DNA from: Karalla daura
Lineage: Eukaryota; Chordata; Actinopteri; Chaetodontiformes; Leiognathidae
NCBI GenBank assembly: GCA_029224185.1
Contig: CM055192.1
Span: 2,283,001 to 2,347,000 of the forward strand
Direction: 5' to 3'
DNA length: 64,000 nt
In this document: positions 49,101 to 61,400 of the stretch, piece after piece
Layout of the letters: each line of letters opens with the position of its first letter
Numbering within the stretch: position 1 is the first letter of the stretch
The notes under the pieces: generated by a model
What the model was told of the DNA's origin: nothing
The model's database searches: none
What the model saw: only the letters and a program-made list of their open reading frames with translations
Made by a program: the position numbers and the translations under genes

Positions 49101-52100
49101 TGTTGACACATGCACCATTGGCCAATACGCAGTGCAGCAACAGGCCTGAAAAGTGTTTAGAATGCTTAGTTGAGCCTGTTTACAGCCCCCTGCACAGGAG
49201 ACTGTGGGGAAAAGCGCTTTGAAAAAGTGTGTTGACACATGCACCATTGGCCAATACGCAGTAAAGCAACAGGCCTGAAAAGTGTTTAGAACGCTTAGTT
49301 GAGCCTGTTTACAGCCCCCTGCATAGGAGACTGTGGGGAAAAGCGCTTTGAAAAAGTGTGTTGACACATGCACCATTGGCCAATACGCAGTGCAGCAACA
49401 GGCCGTCAAAGTGTTTAGAACGCTTAGTTGAGCCTGTTTACAGCCCCCTGCATAGGAGACTGTGGGGAAAAGTGCTTTGAAAAAGTGTGTTGACACATGC
49501 ACCATTGGCCAATACGCAGTGCAGCAACAGGCCGTCAAAGTGTTTAGAACACTTAGTTGAGCCTGTTTACATCCCCCTGCATAGGAGACTGTGGGGTGAA
49601 GCGCTTTGAAATAGTGTGTTGACACATGCACCATTGGCCAATACGCAGTGCAGCAACAGGCCTGAAAAGTGTTTAGAACGCTTAGTTGAGCCTGTTTACA
49701 GCCCCCTGCATAGAAGACTGTGGGGAAAAGCGCTTTGAAAAAGTGTGTTGACACATGCACCATTGGCCAATACGCAGTGCAGCAAAAGGGCGTCAAAGTG
49801 TTTAGAACGCTTAGTTGAGCCTGTTTACAGCCCCCTGCATAGGAGACTGTGGGGAAAAGCGCTTTGAAAAAGTGTGTTGACACATGCACCATTGGCCAAT
49901 ACGCAGTGCAGCAACAGGCCGTCAAAGTGTTTAGAACGCTTAGTTGAGCCTGCTTACAGCCCCCTGCATAGAAGACTGTGGGGAAAAGCGCTTTGAAAAA
50001 GTGTGTTGACACATGCACCATTGGCCAATACGCAGTGCAGCAACACGCCTGAAAAGTGTTTAGAACGCGTAGTTGAGCCTGTTTACAGCCCCCTGCATAG
50101 GAGACTGTGGGGAAAAGCGCTTTGAAAAAGTGTGTTGACACATGCACGATTGGCCAATATGAATTACAGCAACAGGCCGTCAAAGTGTTTAGAACGCTTA
50201 GTTGAGCCTGTTTACAGCCCCCTGCATAGGAGACTGTGGGGAAAAGCGCTTTGAAAAAGTGTGTTGACACATGCACCATTGGCCAATACGCAGTGCAGCA
50301 AAAGGGCGTCAAAGTGTTTAGAACGCTTACTTGAGCCTGTTTACAGCCCCCTGCATTGGAGACTGTGGGGAAAAGCGCTTTGAAAAAGTGTGTTGACACA
50401 TGCACCATTGGCCAATACGCAGTGCAGCAACAGGCCTGAAAAGTGTTTAGAATGCTTAGTTGAGCCTGTTTACAGCCCCCTGCACAGGAGACTGTGGGGA
50501 AAAGCGCTTTGAAAAAGTGTGTTGACACATGCACCATTGGCCAATACGCAGTGCAGCAACAGGCCTGAAAAGTGTTTAGAACGCTTAGTTGAGCCTGTTT
50601 ACAGCCCCCTGCATAGGAGACTGTGGGGAAAAGCGCTTTGATAAAGTGTGTTGACACATGCACCATTGGCCAATACGCAGTAAAGCAACAGGCCTGAAAA
50701 GTGTTTAGAACGCTTAGTTGAGCCTGTTTACAGCCCCCTGCATAGGAGACTGTGGGGAAAAGCGCTTTGAAAAAGTGTGTTGACACATGCACCATTGGCC
50801 AATACGCAGTGCAGCAACAGGCCGTCAAAGTGTTTAGAACGCTTAGTTGAGCCTGTTTACAGCCCCCTGCATAGGAGACTGTGGGGAAAAGTGCTTTGAA
50901 AAAGTGTGTTGACACATGCACCATTGGCCAATACGCAGTGCAGCAACAGGCCGTCAAAGTGTTTAGAACACTTAGTTGAGCCTGTTTACATCCCCCTGCA
51001 TAGGAGACTGTGGGGTGAAGCGCTTTGAAATAGTGTGTTGACACATGCACCATTGGCCAATACGCAGTGCAGCAACAGGCCTGAAAAGTGTTTAGAACGC
51101 TTAGTTGAGCCTGTTTACAGCCCCCTGCATAGAAGACTGTGGGGAAAAGCGCTTTGAAAAAGTGTGTTGACACATGCACCATTGGCCAATACGCAGTGCA
51201 GCAAAAGGGCGTCAAAGTGTTTAGAACGCTTAGTTGAGCCTTTTTACAGCCCCCTGCATAGGAGACTGTGGGGAAAAGCGCTTTGAAAAAGTGTGTTGAC
51301 ACATGCACCATTGGCCAATACGCAGTGCAGCAACAGGCCGTCAAAGTGTTTAGAACGCTTAGTTGAGCCTGTTTACAGCCCCCTGCATAGGAGACTATGG
51401 GGAAAAGCGCTTTGAAAAAGTGTGTTGACACATGCACCATTGGCCAATACGCAGTGCAGCAACAGGCTTGAAAAGTGTTTAGAACGCTTAGTTGAGCCTG
51501 TTTACAGCCCCCTGCATAGGAGACTGTGGGGGAAAGCGCTTTGAAAAAGTCTGTTGACACATGCACCATTGGCCAAAACGCAGTGCAGCAACAGGCCTGA
51601 AAAGCGTTTAGAACGCTTAGTTGAGCCTGTTTACATCCCCCTGCATAGGAGACTGTGGGGAAAAGCGCTTTGAAAAAGTGTGTTGACACATGCACCATTG
51701 GCCAATACGCAGTGCAGCAAAAGGGCGTCAAAGTGTTTAGAACGCTTAGTTGAGCCTGTTTACAGCCCCTTGCACAGGAGACTGTGGGGAAAAGCGCTTT
51801 GAAAAAGTGTGTTGACACATGCACCATTGGCCAAAACGCAGTGCAGCAACAGGCCGTCAAAGTGTTTAGAACGTTAAGTTGAGCCCGTTTACAGCCCCCT
51901 GCATCGGAGACTGTGGGGTGAAGCGCTTTGAAAAAGTGTGTTGACACATGCACCATTGGCCAATACGCAGTGCAGCAACAGGCCGTCAAAGTGTTTAGAA
52001 CGCTTAGTTGAGCCTGTTTACAGCCCCCTGCATAGGAGACTGTGGGGAAAAGCGCTTTGAAAAAGTGTGTTGACACATGCACCATTGGCCAATACGCAGT

Positions 52101-53300
52101 GCAGCAACAGGCCGTCAAAGTGTTTAGAACACTTAGTTGAGCCTGTTTACATCCCCCTGCATAGGAGACTGTGGGGTGAAGCGCTTTGAAATAGTGTGTT
52201 GACACATGCACCATTGGCCAATACGCAGTGCAGCAACAGGCCTGAAAAGTGTTTAGAACGCTTAGTTGAGCCTGTTTACAGCCCCCTGCATAGAAGACTG
52301 TGGGGAAAAGCGCTTTGAAAAAGTGTGTTGACACATGCACCATTGGCCAATACGCAGTGCAGCAAAAGGGCGTCAAAGTGTTTAGAACGCTTAGTTGAGC
52401 CTGTTTACAGCCCCCTGCATAGGAGACTGTGGGGAAAAGCGCTTTGAAAAAGTGTGTTGACACATGCACCATTGGCCAATACGCAGTGCAGCAACAGGCC
52501 GTCAAAGTGTTTAGAACGCTTAGTTGAGCCTGTTTACAGCCCCCTGCATAGGAGACTATGGGGAAAAGCGCTTTGAAAAAGTGTGTTGACACATGCACCA
52601 TTGGCCAATACGCAGTGCAGCAACAGGCTTGAAAAGTGTTTAGAACGCTTAGTTGAGCCTGTTTACAGCCCCCTGCATAGGAGACTGTGGGGGAAAGCGC
52701 TTTGAAAAAGTCTGTTGACACATGCACCATTGGCCAAAACGCAGTGCAGCAACAGGCCTGAAAAGTGTTTAGAACGCTTAGTTGAGCCTGTTTACATCCC
52801 CCTGCATAGAAGACTGTGGGGAAAAGCGCTTTGAAAAAGTGTGTTGACACATGCACCATTGGCCAATACGCAGTGCAGCAAAAGGGCGTCAAAGTGTTTA
52901 GAACGCTTAGTTGAGCCTGTTTACAGCCCCTTGCACAGGAGACTGTGGGGAAAAGCGCTTTGAAAAAGTGTGTTGACACATGCACCATTGGCCAATACGC
53001 AGTAAAGCAACAGGCCTGAAAAGTGTTTAGAACGCTTAGTTGAGCCTGTTTACAGCCCCCTGCATAGGAGACTGTGGGGAAAAGCGCTTTGAAAAAGTGT
53101 GTTGACACATGCACCATTGGCCAATACGCAGTGCAGCAACAGGCCGTCAAAGTGTTTAGAACGCTTAGTTGAGCCTGTTTACAGCCCCCTGCATAGGAGA
53201 CTGTGGGGAAAAGCGCTTTGAAAAAGTGTGTTGACACATGCACCATTGGCCAATACGCAGTGCAGCAACAGGCCGTCAAAGTGTTTAGAACGCTTAGTTG
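43200..53300. repeat. Higher-order domain with 6-, 14- and 18-unit repeats
   Basis: The variant cgcattacag occurs at 43581, 44355, 46161 and 48483 (6, 14 and 18 units apart). The variant aatagtg occurs near 45483, 47289, 49611, 51030 and 52191 (14, 18, 11 and 9 units). The variant tatgaattac occurs at 43968, 46548, 48870 and 50160 (20, 18 and 10 units). All spacings are whole multiples of 129. Confidence 0.85.
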
Positions 53301-55360
53301 AGCCTGTTTACAGCCCTCTGCATAGGAGACTGTGGGGTGAAGCGCTTTGAAAAAGTGTGTTGACACATGCACCATTGGCCAATACGCAGTGCAGCAACAG
53401 GCCTGAAAAGTGTTTAGAACGCTTAGTTGAGCCTGTTTACATCCCCCTGCATAGAAGACTGTGGGGAAAAGCGCTTTGAAAAAGTGTGTTGACACATGCA
53501 CCATTGGCCAATACGCAGTGCAGCAAAAGGGCGTCAAAGTGTTTAGAACGCTTAGTTGAGCCTGTTTACAGCCCCCTGCATAGGAGACTGTGGGGGAAAG
53601 CGCTTTGAAAAAGTGTGTTGACACATGCACCATTGGCCAATACGCAGTGCAGCAACAGGCTTGAAAAGTGTTTAGAACGCTTCGTTGAGCCTGTTTACAG
53701 CCCCCTGCATAGGAGACTGTGGGGGAAAGCGCTTTGAAAAAGTGTGTTACCACATGCACCATTGGCCAATATGCAGTGCAGCAACAGGCCGTCAAAGTGT
53801 TTAGAACGCTTAGTTGAGCCTGTTTACAGCCCCCTGCATAGGAGACTGTGGGGAAAAGCGCTTTGAAAAAGTGTGTTGACACATGCACTATTGGCCAATA
53901 CGCAGTGCAGCAACAGGCCGTCAAAGTGTTTAGAACGTTAAGTTGAGCCCGTTTACAGCCCCCTGCATCGGAGACTGTGGGGAAAAGCGCTTAGAAAAAG
54001 TGTGTTGACACATGCACCATTGGCCAATACGCAGTGCAGCAACAGGCCGTCAAAGTGTTTAGAACGCTTATTTGAGCCTGTTTACAGCCCCCTGCATAGG
54101 AGACTGTGGGGAAAAGCGCTTTGAAAAAGTGTGTTGACACATGCACCATTGGCCAATACGCAGTGCAGCAACAGGCCGTCAAAGTGTTTAGAACGCTTAG
54201 TTGAGCCTGTTTACAGCCCCCTGCATAGGAGACTGTGGGGAAAAGCGCTTTGAAAAAGTGTGTTGACACATGCACCATTGGCCAATACGCAGTGCAGCAA
54301 CAGGCCGTCAAAGTGTTTAGAACGCTTAGTTGAGCCTGTTTACAGCCCTCTGCAAAGGAGACTGTGGGGTGAAGCGCTTTGAAAAAGTGTGTTGACACAT
54401 GCACCATCGGCCAATACGCAGTGCAGCAACAGGCCTGAAAAGTGTTTAGAACGCTTAGTTGAGCCTGTTTACATCCCCCTGCATAGAAGACTGTGGGGAA
54501 AAGCGCTTTGAAAAAGTGTGTTGACACATGCACCATTGGCCAATACGCAGTGCAGCAAAAGGGCGTCAAAGTGTTTAGAACGCTTAGTTGAGCCTGTTTA
54601 CAGCCCCCTGCATAGGAGACTGTGGGGGAAAGCGCTTTGAAAAAGTGTGTTGACACATGCACCATTGGCCAATACGCAGTGCAGCAACAGGCTTGAAAAG
54701 TGTTTAGAACGCTTAGTTGAGCCTGTTTACAGCCCCCTGCATAGGAGACTGTGGGGGAAAGCGCTTTGAAAAAGTGTGTTACCACATGCACCATTGGCCA
54801 ATATGCAGTGCAGCAACAGGCCGTCAAAGTGTTTAGAACGCTTAGTTGAGCCTGTTTACAGCCCCCTGCATAGGAGACTGTGGGGAAAAGCGCTTTGAAA
54901 AAGTGTGTTGACACATGCACTATTGGCCAATACGCAGTGCAGCAACAGGCCGTCAAAGTGTTTAGAACGTTAAGTTGAGCCCGTTTACAGCCCCATGCAT
55001 CGGAGACTGTGGGGTGAAGCGCTTTGAAAAAGTGTGTTGACACATGCACCATTGGCCAATACGCAGTGCAGCAACAGGCCGTCAAAGTGTTTAGAACGCT
55101 TAGTTGAGCCTGTTTACAGCCCCCTGCATAGAAGACTGTGGGGAAAAGCGCTTTGAAAAAGTGTGTTGACACATGCACCATTGGCCAATACGCAGTGCAG
55201 CAACAGGCCGTCAAAGTGTTTAGAACGCTTAGTTGAGCCTGTTTACAGCCCCCTGCACAGGAGACTGTGGGGAAAAGCGCTTTGAAAAAGTGTGTTGACA
55301 CATGCACCATTGGCCAATACGCAGTGCAGCAACAGGCCGTCAAAGTGTTTAGAACGCTTA
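53300..55360. repeat. Tandem duplication of an eight-unit (1,032-bp) block
   Basis: The ttaccac variant at 53747 and 54779 and the acgttaagttg variant at 53935 and 54967 are both 1,032 bp apart. The order of variants within the two blocks is the same. Confidence 0.8.
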
Positions 55361-58300
55361 GTTGAGCCTGTTTACAGCCCCCTGCATAGGAGACTGTGGG
55401 GAAAAGCGCTTTGAAAAAGTGTGTTGACACATGCACCATTGGCCAATACGCATTACAGCAACAGGTCGTCAAAGTGTATAGAACGCTTAGTTGAGCCCGT
55501 TTACAGCCCCCTGCATAGGAGACTGTGGGGAAAAGCGCTTTGAAAAAGTGTGTTGACACATGCACCATTGGCCAAAACGCAGTGCAGCAACAGGCCTGAA
55601 AATTGTTTAGAACGCTTGGTTGAGCCTGCTTACAGCCCCCTGCATAGAAGACTGTGGGGAAAAGCGCTTTGAAAAAGTGTGTTGACACATGCACCATTGG
55701 CCAATACGCAGTGCAGCAACACGCCTGAAAAGTGTTTAGAACGCGTAGTTGAGCCTGTTTACAGCCCCCTGCATAGGAGACTGTGGGGAAAAGCGCTTTG
55801 AAAAAGTGTGTTGACACATGCACCATTGGCCAATACGCAGTGCAGCAACAGGCCGTCAAAGTGTTTAGAACGCTTAGTTGAGCCCGTTTACAGCCCCCTG
55901 CATAGGAGACTGTGGGGAAAAGCGCTTTGAAAAAGTGTGTTGACACATGCACCATTGGCCAATACGCAGTGCAGCAACAGGCCTGAAAAGTGTTTAGAAT
56001 GCTTAGTTGAGCCTGTTTACAGCCCCCTGCACAGGAGACTGTGGGGAAAAGCGCTTTGAAAAAGTGTGTTGACACATGCACCATTGGCCAATACGCAGTG
56101 CAGCAACAGGCCTGAAAAGTGTTAAGAACGCTTAGTTGAGCCTGTTTACAGCCCCCTGCATAGGAGACTGTGGGGAAAAGCGCTTTGAAAAAGTCTGTTG
56201 ACACATGCACGATTGGCCAATACGAATTACAGCAACAGGCCGTCAAAGTGTTTAGAACGTTTAGTTGAGCCTGTTTACAGCCCCCTGCATAGGAGACTGT
56301 GGGGAAAAGCGCTTTGAAAAAGTGTGTTGACACATGCACCATTGGCCAAAACGCAGTGCAGCAACAGGCCGTGAAAGTGTTTAGAACGCTTAGTTGAGCC
56401 TGTTTACAGCCCCCTGCATAGAAGACTGTGGGGAAAAGCGCTTTGAAAAAGTGTGTTGACACATGCACCATTGGCCAATACGCAGTGCAGCAACAAGCCG
56501 TCAAAGTGTTTAGAACGCTTAGTTGAGCCTGTTTACAGCCCCCTGCATAGGAGACTGTGGGGAAAAGCGCTTTGAAAAAGTGTGTTGACACATGCACCAT
56601 TGGCCAATACGCAGTGCAGCAACAGGCCGTCAAAGTGTTTAGAACGCTTAGTTGAGCCTGTTTACAGCCCCCTGCATAGGAGACTGTGGGGTGAAGCGCT
56701 TTGAAAAAGTGTGTTGACACATGCACCATTGGCCAATACGCAGTGCAGCAACAGGCCGTCAAAGTGTTTAGAACGCTTAGTTGAGCCTGTTTACAGCCCC
56801 CTGCATACGAGACTGTAGGGAAAAGCGCTTTGAAAAAGTGTGTTGACATATGCACCATTGGCCAATACGCAGTGCAGCAACAGGCCGTCAAAGTGTTTAG
56901 AACGCTTAGTTGAGCCTGTTTACAGCCCCCTGCATAGGAGACTGTGGGGAAAAACGCTTTGAAAACTTCTGTTGACACATGCACCATTCGACAATACGCA
57001 GTGCAGCAACAGGCCGTCAAAGTGTTTAGAACGCTTAGTTGAGCCTGTTTACAGCCCCCTGCATAGGAGACTGTGGGGAAAAGCGCTTTGAAAAAGTGTG
57101 TTGACACATGCACCATTGGCCAAAACGCAGTGCAGCAACAGGCCTGAAAATTGTTTAGAACGCTTGGTTGAGCCTGCTTACAGCCCCCTGCATAGAAGAC
57201 TGTGGGGAAAAGCGCTTTGAAAAAGTGTGTTGACACATGCACCATTGGCCAATACGCAGTGCAGCAACAGGCCGTCAAAGTGTTTAGAACGCTTAGTTGA
57301 GCCTGTTTACAGCCCCCTGCATAGGAGACTGTGGGGTGAAGCGCTTTGAAAAAGTGTGTTGACACATGCACCATTGGCCAATACGCAGTGCAGCAACAGG
57401 CCGTCAAAGTGTTTAGAACGCTTAGTTGAGCCTGTTTACAGCCCCCTGCATACGAGACTGTAGGGAAAAGCGCTTTGAAAAAGTGTGTTGACACATGCAC
57501 CATTGGCCAATACGCAGTGCAGCAACAGGCCGTCAAAGTGTTTAGAACGCTTAGTTGAGCCTGTTTACAGCCCCCTGCATAGGAGACTGTGGGGAAAAGC
57601 GCTTTGAAAAAGTGTGTTGACACATGCACCATTGGCCAAAACTCAGTGCAGCAACAGGCCTGAAAATTGTTTAGAACGCTTGGTTGAGCCTGCTTACAGC
57701 CCCCTGCATAGAAGACTGTGGGGAAAAGCGCTTTGAAAAAGTGTGTTGACACATGCACCATTGGCCAATACGCAGTGCAGCAACAGGCCGTGAAAGTGTT
57801 TAGAACGCTTAGTTGAGCCTGTTTACAGCCCCCTGCATAGAAGACTGTGGGGAAAAGCGCTTTGAAAAAGTGTGTTGACACATGCACCATTGGCCAATAC
57901 GCAGTGCAGCAACAGGCCGTCAAAGTGTTTAGAACGCTTAGTTGAGCCTGTTTACAGCCCCCTGCACAGGAGACTGTGGGGAAAAGCGCTTTGAAAAAGT
58001 GTGTTGACACATGCACCATTGGCCAATACGCAGTGCAGCAACAGGCCGTCAAAGTGTTTAGAACGCTTAGTTGAGCCTGTTTACTGCCCCCTGCATAGGA
58101 GACTGTGGGGAAAAGCGCTTTGAAAAAGTGTGTTGACACATGCACCATTGGCCAATACGCAGTGCAGCAACAGGCCGTCAAAGTGTTTAGAACGCTTAGT
58201 TGAGCCCATTTACAGCCCCCTGCATAGGAGACTGTGGGGAAAAGCGCTTTGAAAAAGTGTGTTGACACATGCACCATTGGCCAATACGAATTACAGCAAC

Positions 58301-58389
58301 AGGCCGTCAAAGTGTTTAGAACGCTTAGTTGAGCCTGTTTACAGCCCCCTGCATAGGAGACTGTGGGGGAAAGCGCTTTGAAAAAGTGT

Positions 58390-58410
58390 GTTACCACATG
58401 CATACATCCC
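58390..58410. other. Junction of the two satellites
   Basis: The last 129-bp unit uses the rare ttaccacatgca variant, and after a few bases (tacat) the sequence continues as cccgaccccgagcg of the 177-bp unit. There is no spacer, transposon or unique sequence. Confidence 0.9.
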
Positions 58411-61400
58411 GACCCCGAGCGAGCGAGCCCAAACCCACGAATTAGGGTGTGAGCTGCCTCCGGGGTGGCCCACGCTCACTGGAAAAAGCAATCCCGAGGC
58501 CAGATTTGATCCTGGAGCTGAGATATTAAAGCTCGCCGAAAGTGAAAAAAACGACCACCCCGGACCTGTCGTTTTGGCCGAGATCCCGACCCCGAGCGAG
58601 CGAGCCCAAACCCACGAATTAGGGTGTGAGCTGCCTCCGGGGTGGCCCACGCTCACTTGAAAAAGCAATCCCGAGGCCAGATTTGATCCTGGAGCTGAGA
58701 TATTAAAGCTCGCCGAAAGTGAAAAAAACGACCACCCCGGACCTGTCGTTTTGGCCGAGATCCCGACCCCGAGCGAACGAGCCCAAACCCACCATTTGGG
58801 GAGTGGGACGCCTCCGGGGTGGCCCACGCTCACTGGAAAAAGCAATCCCGAGGCCGGATTTGATCCTGGAGCTGAGATATTAAAGCTCGCCGAAAGTGAA
58901 AAAAACGACCACCCCGGACCTGTCGTTTTGGCAGAGATCCCGACCCCGAGCGAGCGAGCCCAAACCCACGAATTAGGGTGTGAGCTGCCTCCGGGGTGGC
59001 CCACGCTCACTCGAAAAAGCAATCCCGAGGCCGGATTTGATCCTGGAGCTGAGATATTAAAGCTCGCCGAAAGTGAAAAAAACGACCACCCCGGACCTGT
59101 CGTTTTGGCCGAGATCCCGACCCCGAGCGAGCGAGCCCAAACCCACGAATTAGGGTGTGAGCTGCCTCCGGGGTGGCCCACGCTCACTGGAAAAAGCAAT
59201 CCCGAGGCCAGATTTGATCCTGGAGCTGAGATATTAAAGCTCGCCGAAAGTGAAAAAAACGACCACCCCGGACCTGTCGTTTTGGCCGAGATCCCGACCC
59301 TGAGCGAGCGAGCCCAAACCCACGAATTAGGGTGTGAGCTGCCTCCGGGGTGGCCCACGCTCACTGGAAAAAGCAATCCCGAGGCCGGATTTGATCCTGG
59401 AGCTGAGATATTAAAGCTCGCCGAAAGTGAAAAAAACGACCACCCCGGACCTGTCGTTTTGGCCGAGATCCCGACCCCGAGCGAGCGAGCCCAAACCCAC
59501 CATTTGGGGTGTGAGCCGCCTCCGGGGTGGCCCACGCTCACTGGAAAAAGCAATCCCGATGCCGAATTTGATCCTGGAGCTGAGATATTAAAGCTCGCCG
59601 AAAGTGAAAAAAACGACCACCCCGGACCTGTCGTTTTGGCCGAGATCCCGACCCCGAGCGAGCGAGCCCAAACCCACGAATTAGGGTGTGAGCTGCCTCC
59701 GGGGTGGCCCACGCTCACTGGAAAAAGCAATCCCGAGGCCAGATTTGATCCTGGAGCTGAGATATTAAAGCTCGCCGAAAGTGAAAAAAACGACCACCCC
59801 GGACCTGTCGTTTTGGCCGAGATCCCGACCCTGAGCGAGCGAGCCCAAACCCACGAATTAGGGTGTGAGCTGCCTCCGGGGTGGCCCACGCTCACTGGAA
59901 AAAGCAATCCCGAGGCCAGATTTGATCCTGGAGCTGAGATATTAAAGCTCGCTGAAAGTGAAAAAAACGACCACCCCGGACCTGTCGTTTTGGCCGAGAT
60001 CCCGACCCCGAGCGAACGAGCCCAAACCCACCATTTGGGGTGTGGGACGCCTCCGGGGTGGCCCACGCTCACTGGAAAAAGCAATCCCGATGCCGGATTT
60101 GATCCTGGAGCTGAGATACTAAAGCTCGCCGAAAGTGAAAAAAACGACCACCCCGGACCTGTCGTTTTGGCCGAGATCCCGACCCCGAGCGAGCGAGCCC
60201 AAACACACGTCTTGGGGTGTGAGCCGCCTCCGGGGTGGCCCACGCTCACTGGAAAACGCAATCCCGATGCCGGATTTGATCCTGGAGCTGAGATATTAAA
60301 GCTCGCCGAAAGTGAAAAAAACGACCACCCCGGACCTGTCGTTTTGGCCGAGATCCCGACCCCGAGCGAGCGAGCCCAAACCCACCATTTGGGGTGTGGG
60401 CCGCCTCCGGGGTGGCCCACGCTCACTGGAAAAAGCAATCCCGATGCCGGATTTGACCCTGGAGCTGAGATATGAAAGCTCGCCGAAAGTGAAAAAAACG
60501 ACCACCCCGGACCTGTCGTTTTGGCCGAGATCCCGACCCCGAGCGAGCGAGCCCAAACCCACGTTTTGGGGTGTGAGCCGCCTCCGGGGTGGCCCACGCT
60601 CACTGGAAAACGCAATCCCGATGCCGGATTTGATCCTGGAGCTGAGATATTAAAGCTCGCCGAAAGTGAAAAAAACGACCACCCCGGACCTGTCGTTTTG
60701 GCCGAGATCCCGACCCCGAGCGAGCGAGCCCAAACCCACCATTTGGGGTGTGGGCCGCCTCCGGGGTGGCCCACGCTCACTGGAAAAAGCAATCCCGATG
60801 CCGGATTTGACCCTGGAGCTGAGATATGAAAGCTCGCCGAAAGTGAAAAAAACGACCACCCCGGACCTGTCGTTTTGGCCGAGATCCCGACCCCGAGCGA
60901 GCGAGCCCAAACCCACGAATTAGGGTGTGAGCTGCCTCCGGGGTGGCCCACGCTCACTGGAAAAAGCAATCCCGAGGCCGGATTTGATCCTGGAGCTGAG
61001 ATATTAAAGCTCGCCGAAAGTGAAAAAAACGACCACCCCGGACCTGTCGTTTTGGCCGAGATCCCGACCCCGAGCGAGCGAGCCCAAACCCACGTTTTGG
61101 GGTGTGAGCCGCCTCCGGGGTGGCCCACGCTCACTGGAAAACGCAATCCCGATGCCGGATTTGATCCTGGAGCTGAGATATTAAAGCTCGCCGAAAGTGA
61201 AAAAAACGACCACCCCGGACCTGTCGTTTTGGCCGAGATCCCGACCCCGAGCGAGCGAGCCCAAACCCACCATTTGGGGTGTGGGCCGCCTCCGGGGTGG
61301 CCCACGCTCACTGGAAAAAGCAATCCCGATGCCGGATTTGACCCTGGAGCTGAGATATTAAAGCTCGCCGAAAGTGAAAAAAACGACCACCCCGGACCTG

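Larger units (their letters stand above)
32013..58405. repeat. 129-bp satellite array (about 204 units)
   Basis: A tandem repeat with unit length 129 bp. Between the motif at 32091 and the last one at 58393 the distance equals 203 units of 129 bp plus three 38-bp partial units plus one inserted base (at about 36191). Each unit carries two perfect 10-bp palindromes, AAAGCGCTTT and ATTGGCCAAT, about 26 bp apart. Units differ at a few recurrent sites (gcctga versus ccgtca; gcagtgcagc versus gcattacagc; ttgacac versus ttaccac). No transposon interrupts the array. Antisense frames of up to 3,706 codons exist only because 129 is divisible by three. Confidence 0.98.

Noticed and set aside
32013..58405. 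CRISPR-like array
   Set aside because: Units are contiguous near-identical tandem copies with no unique spacers, in a vertebrate genome. This is satellite DNA.
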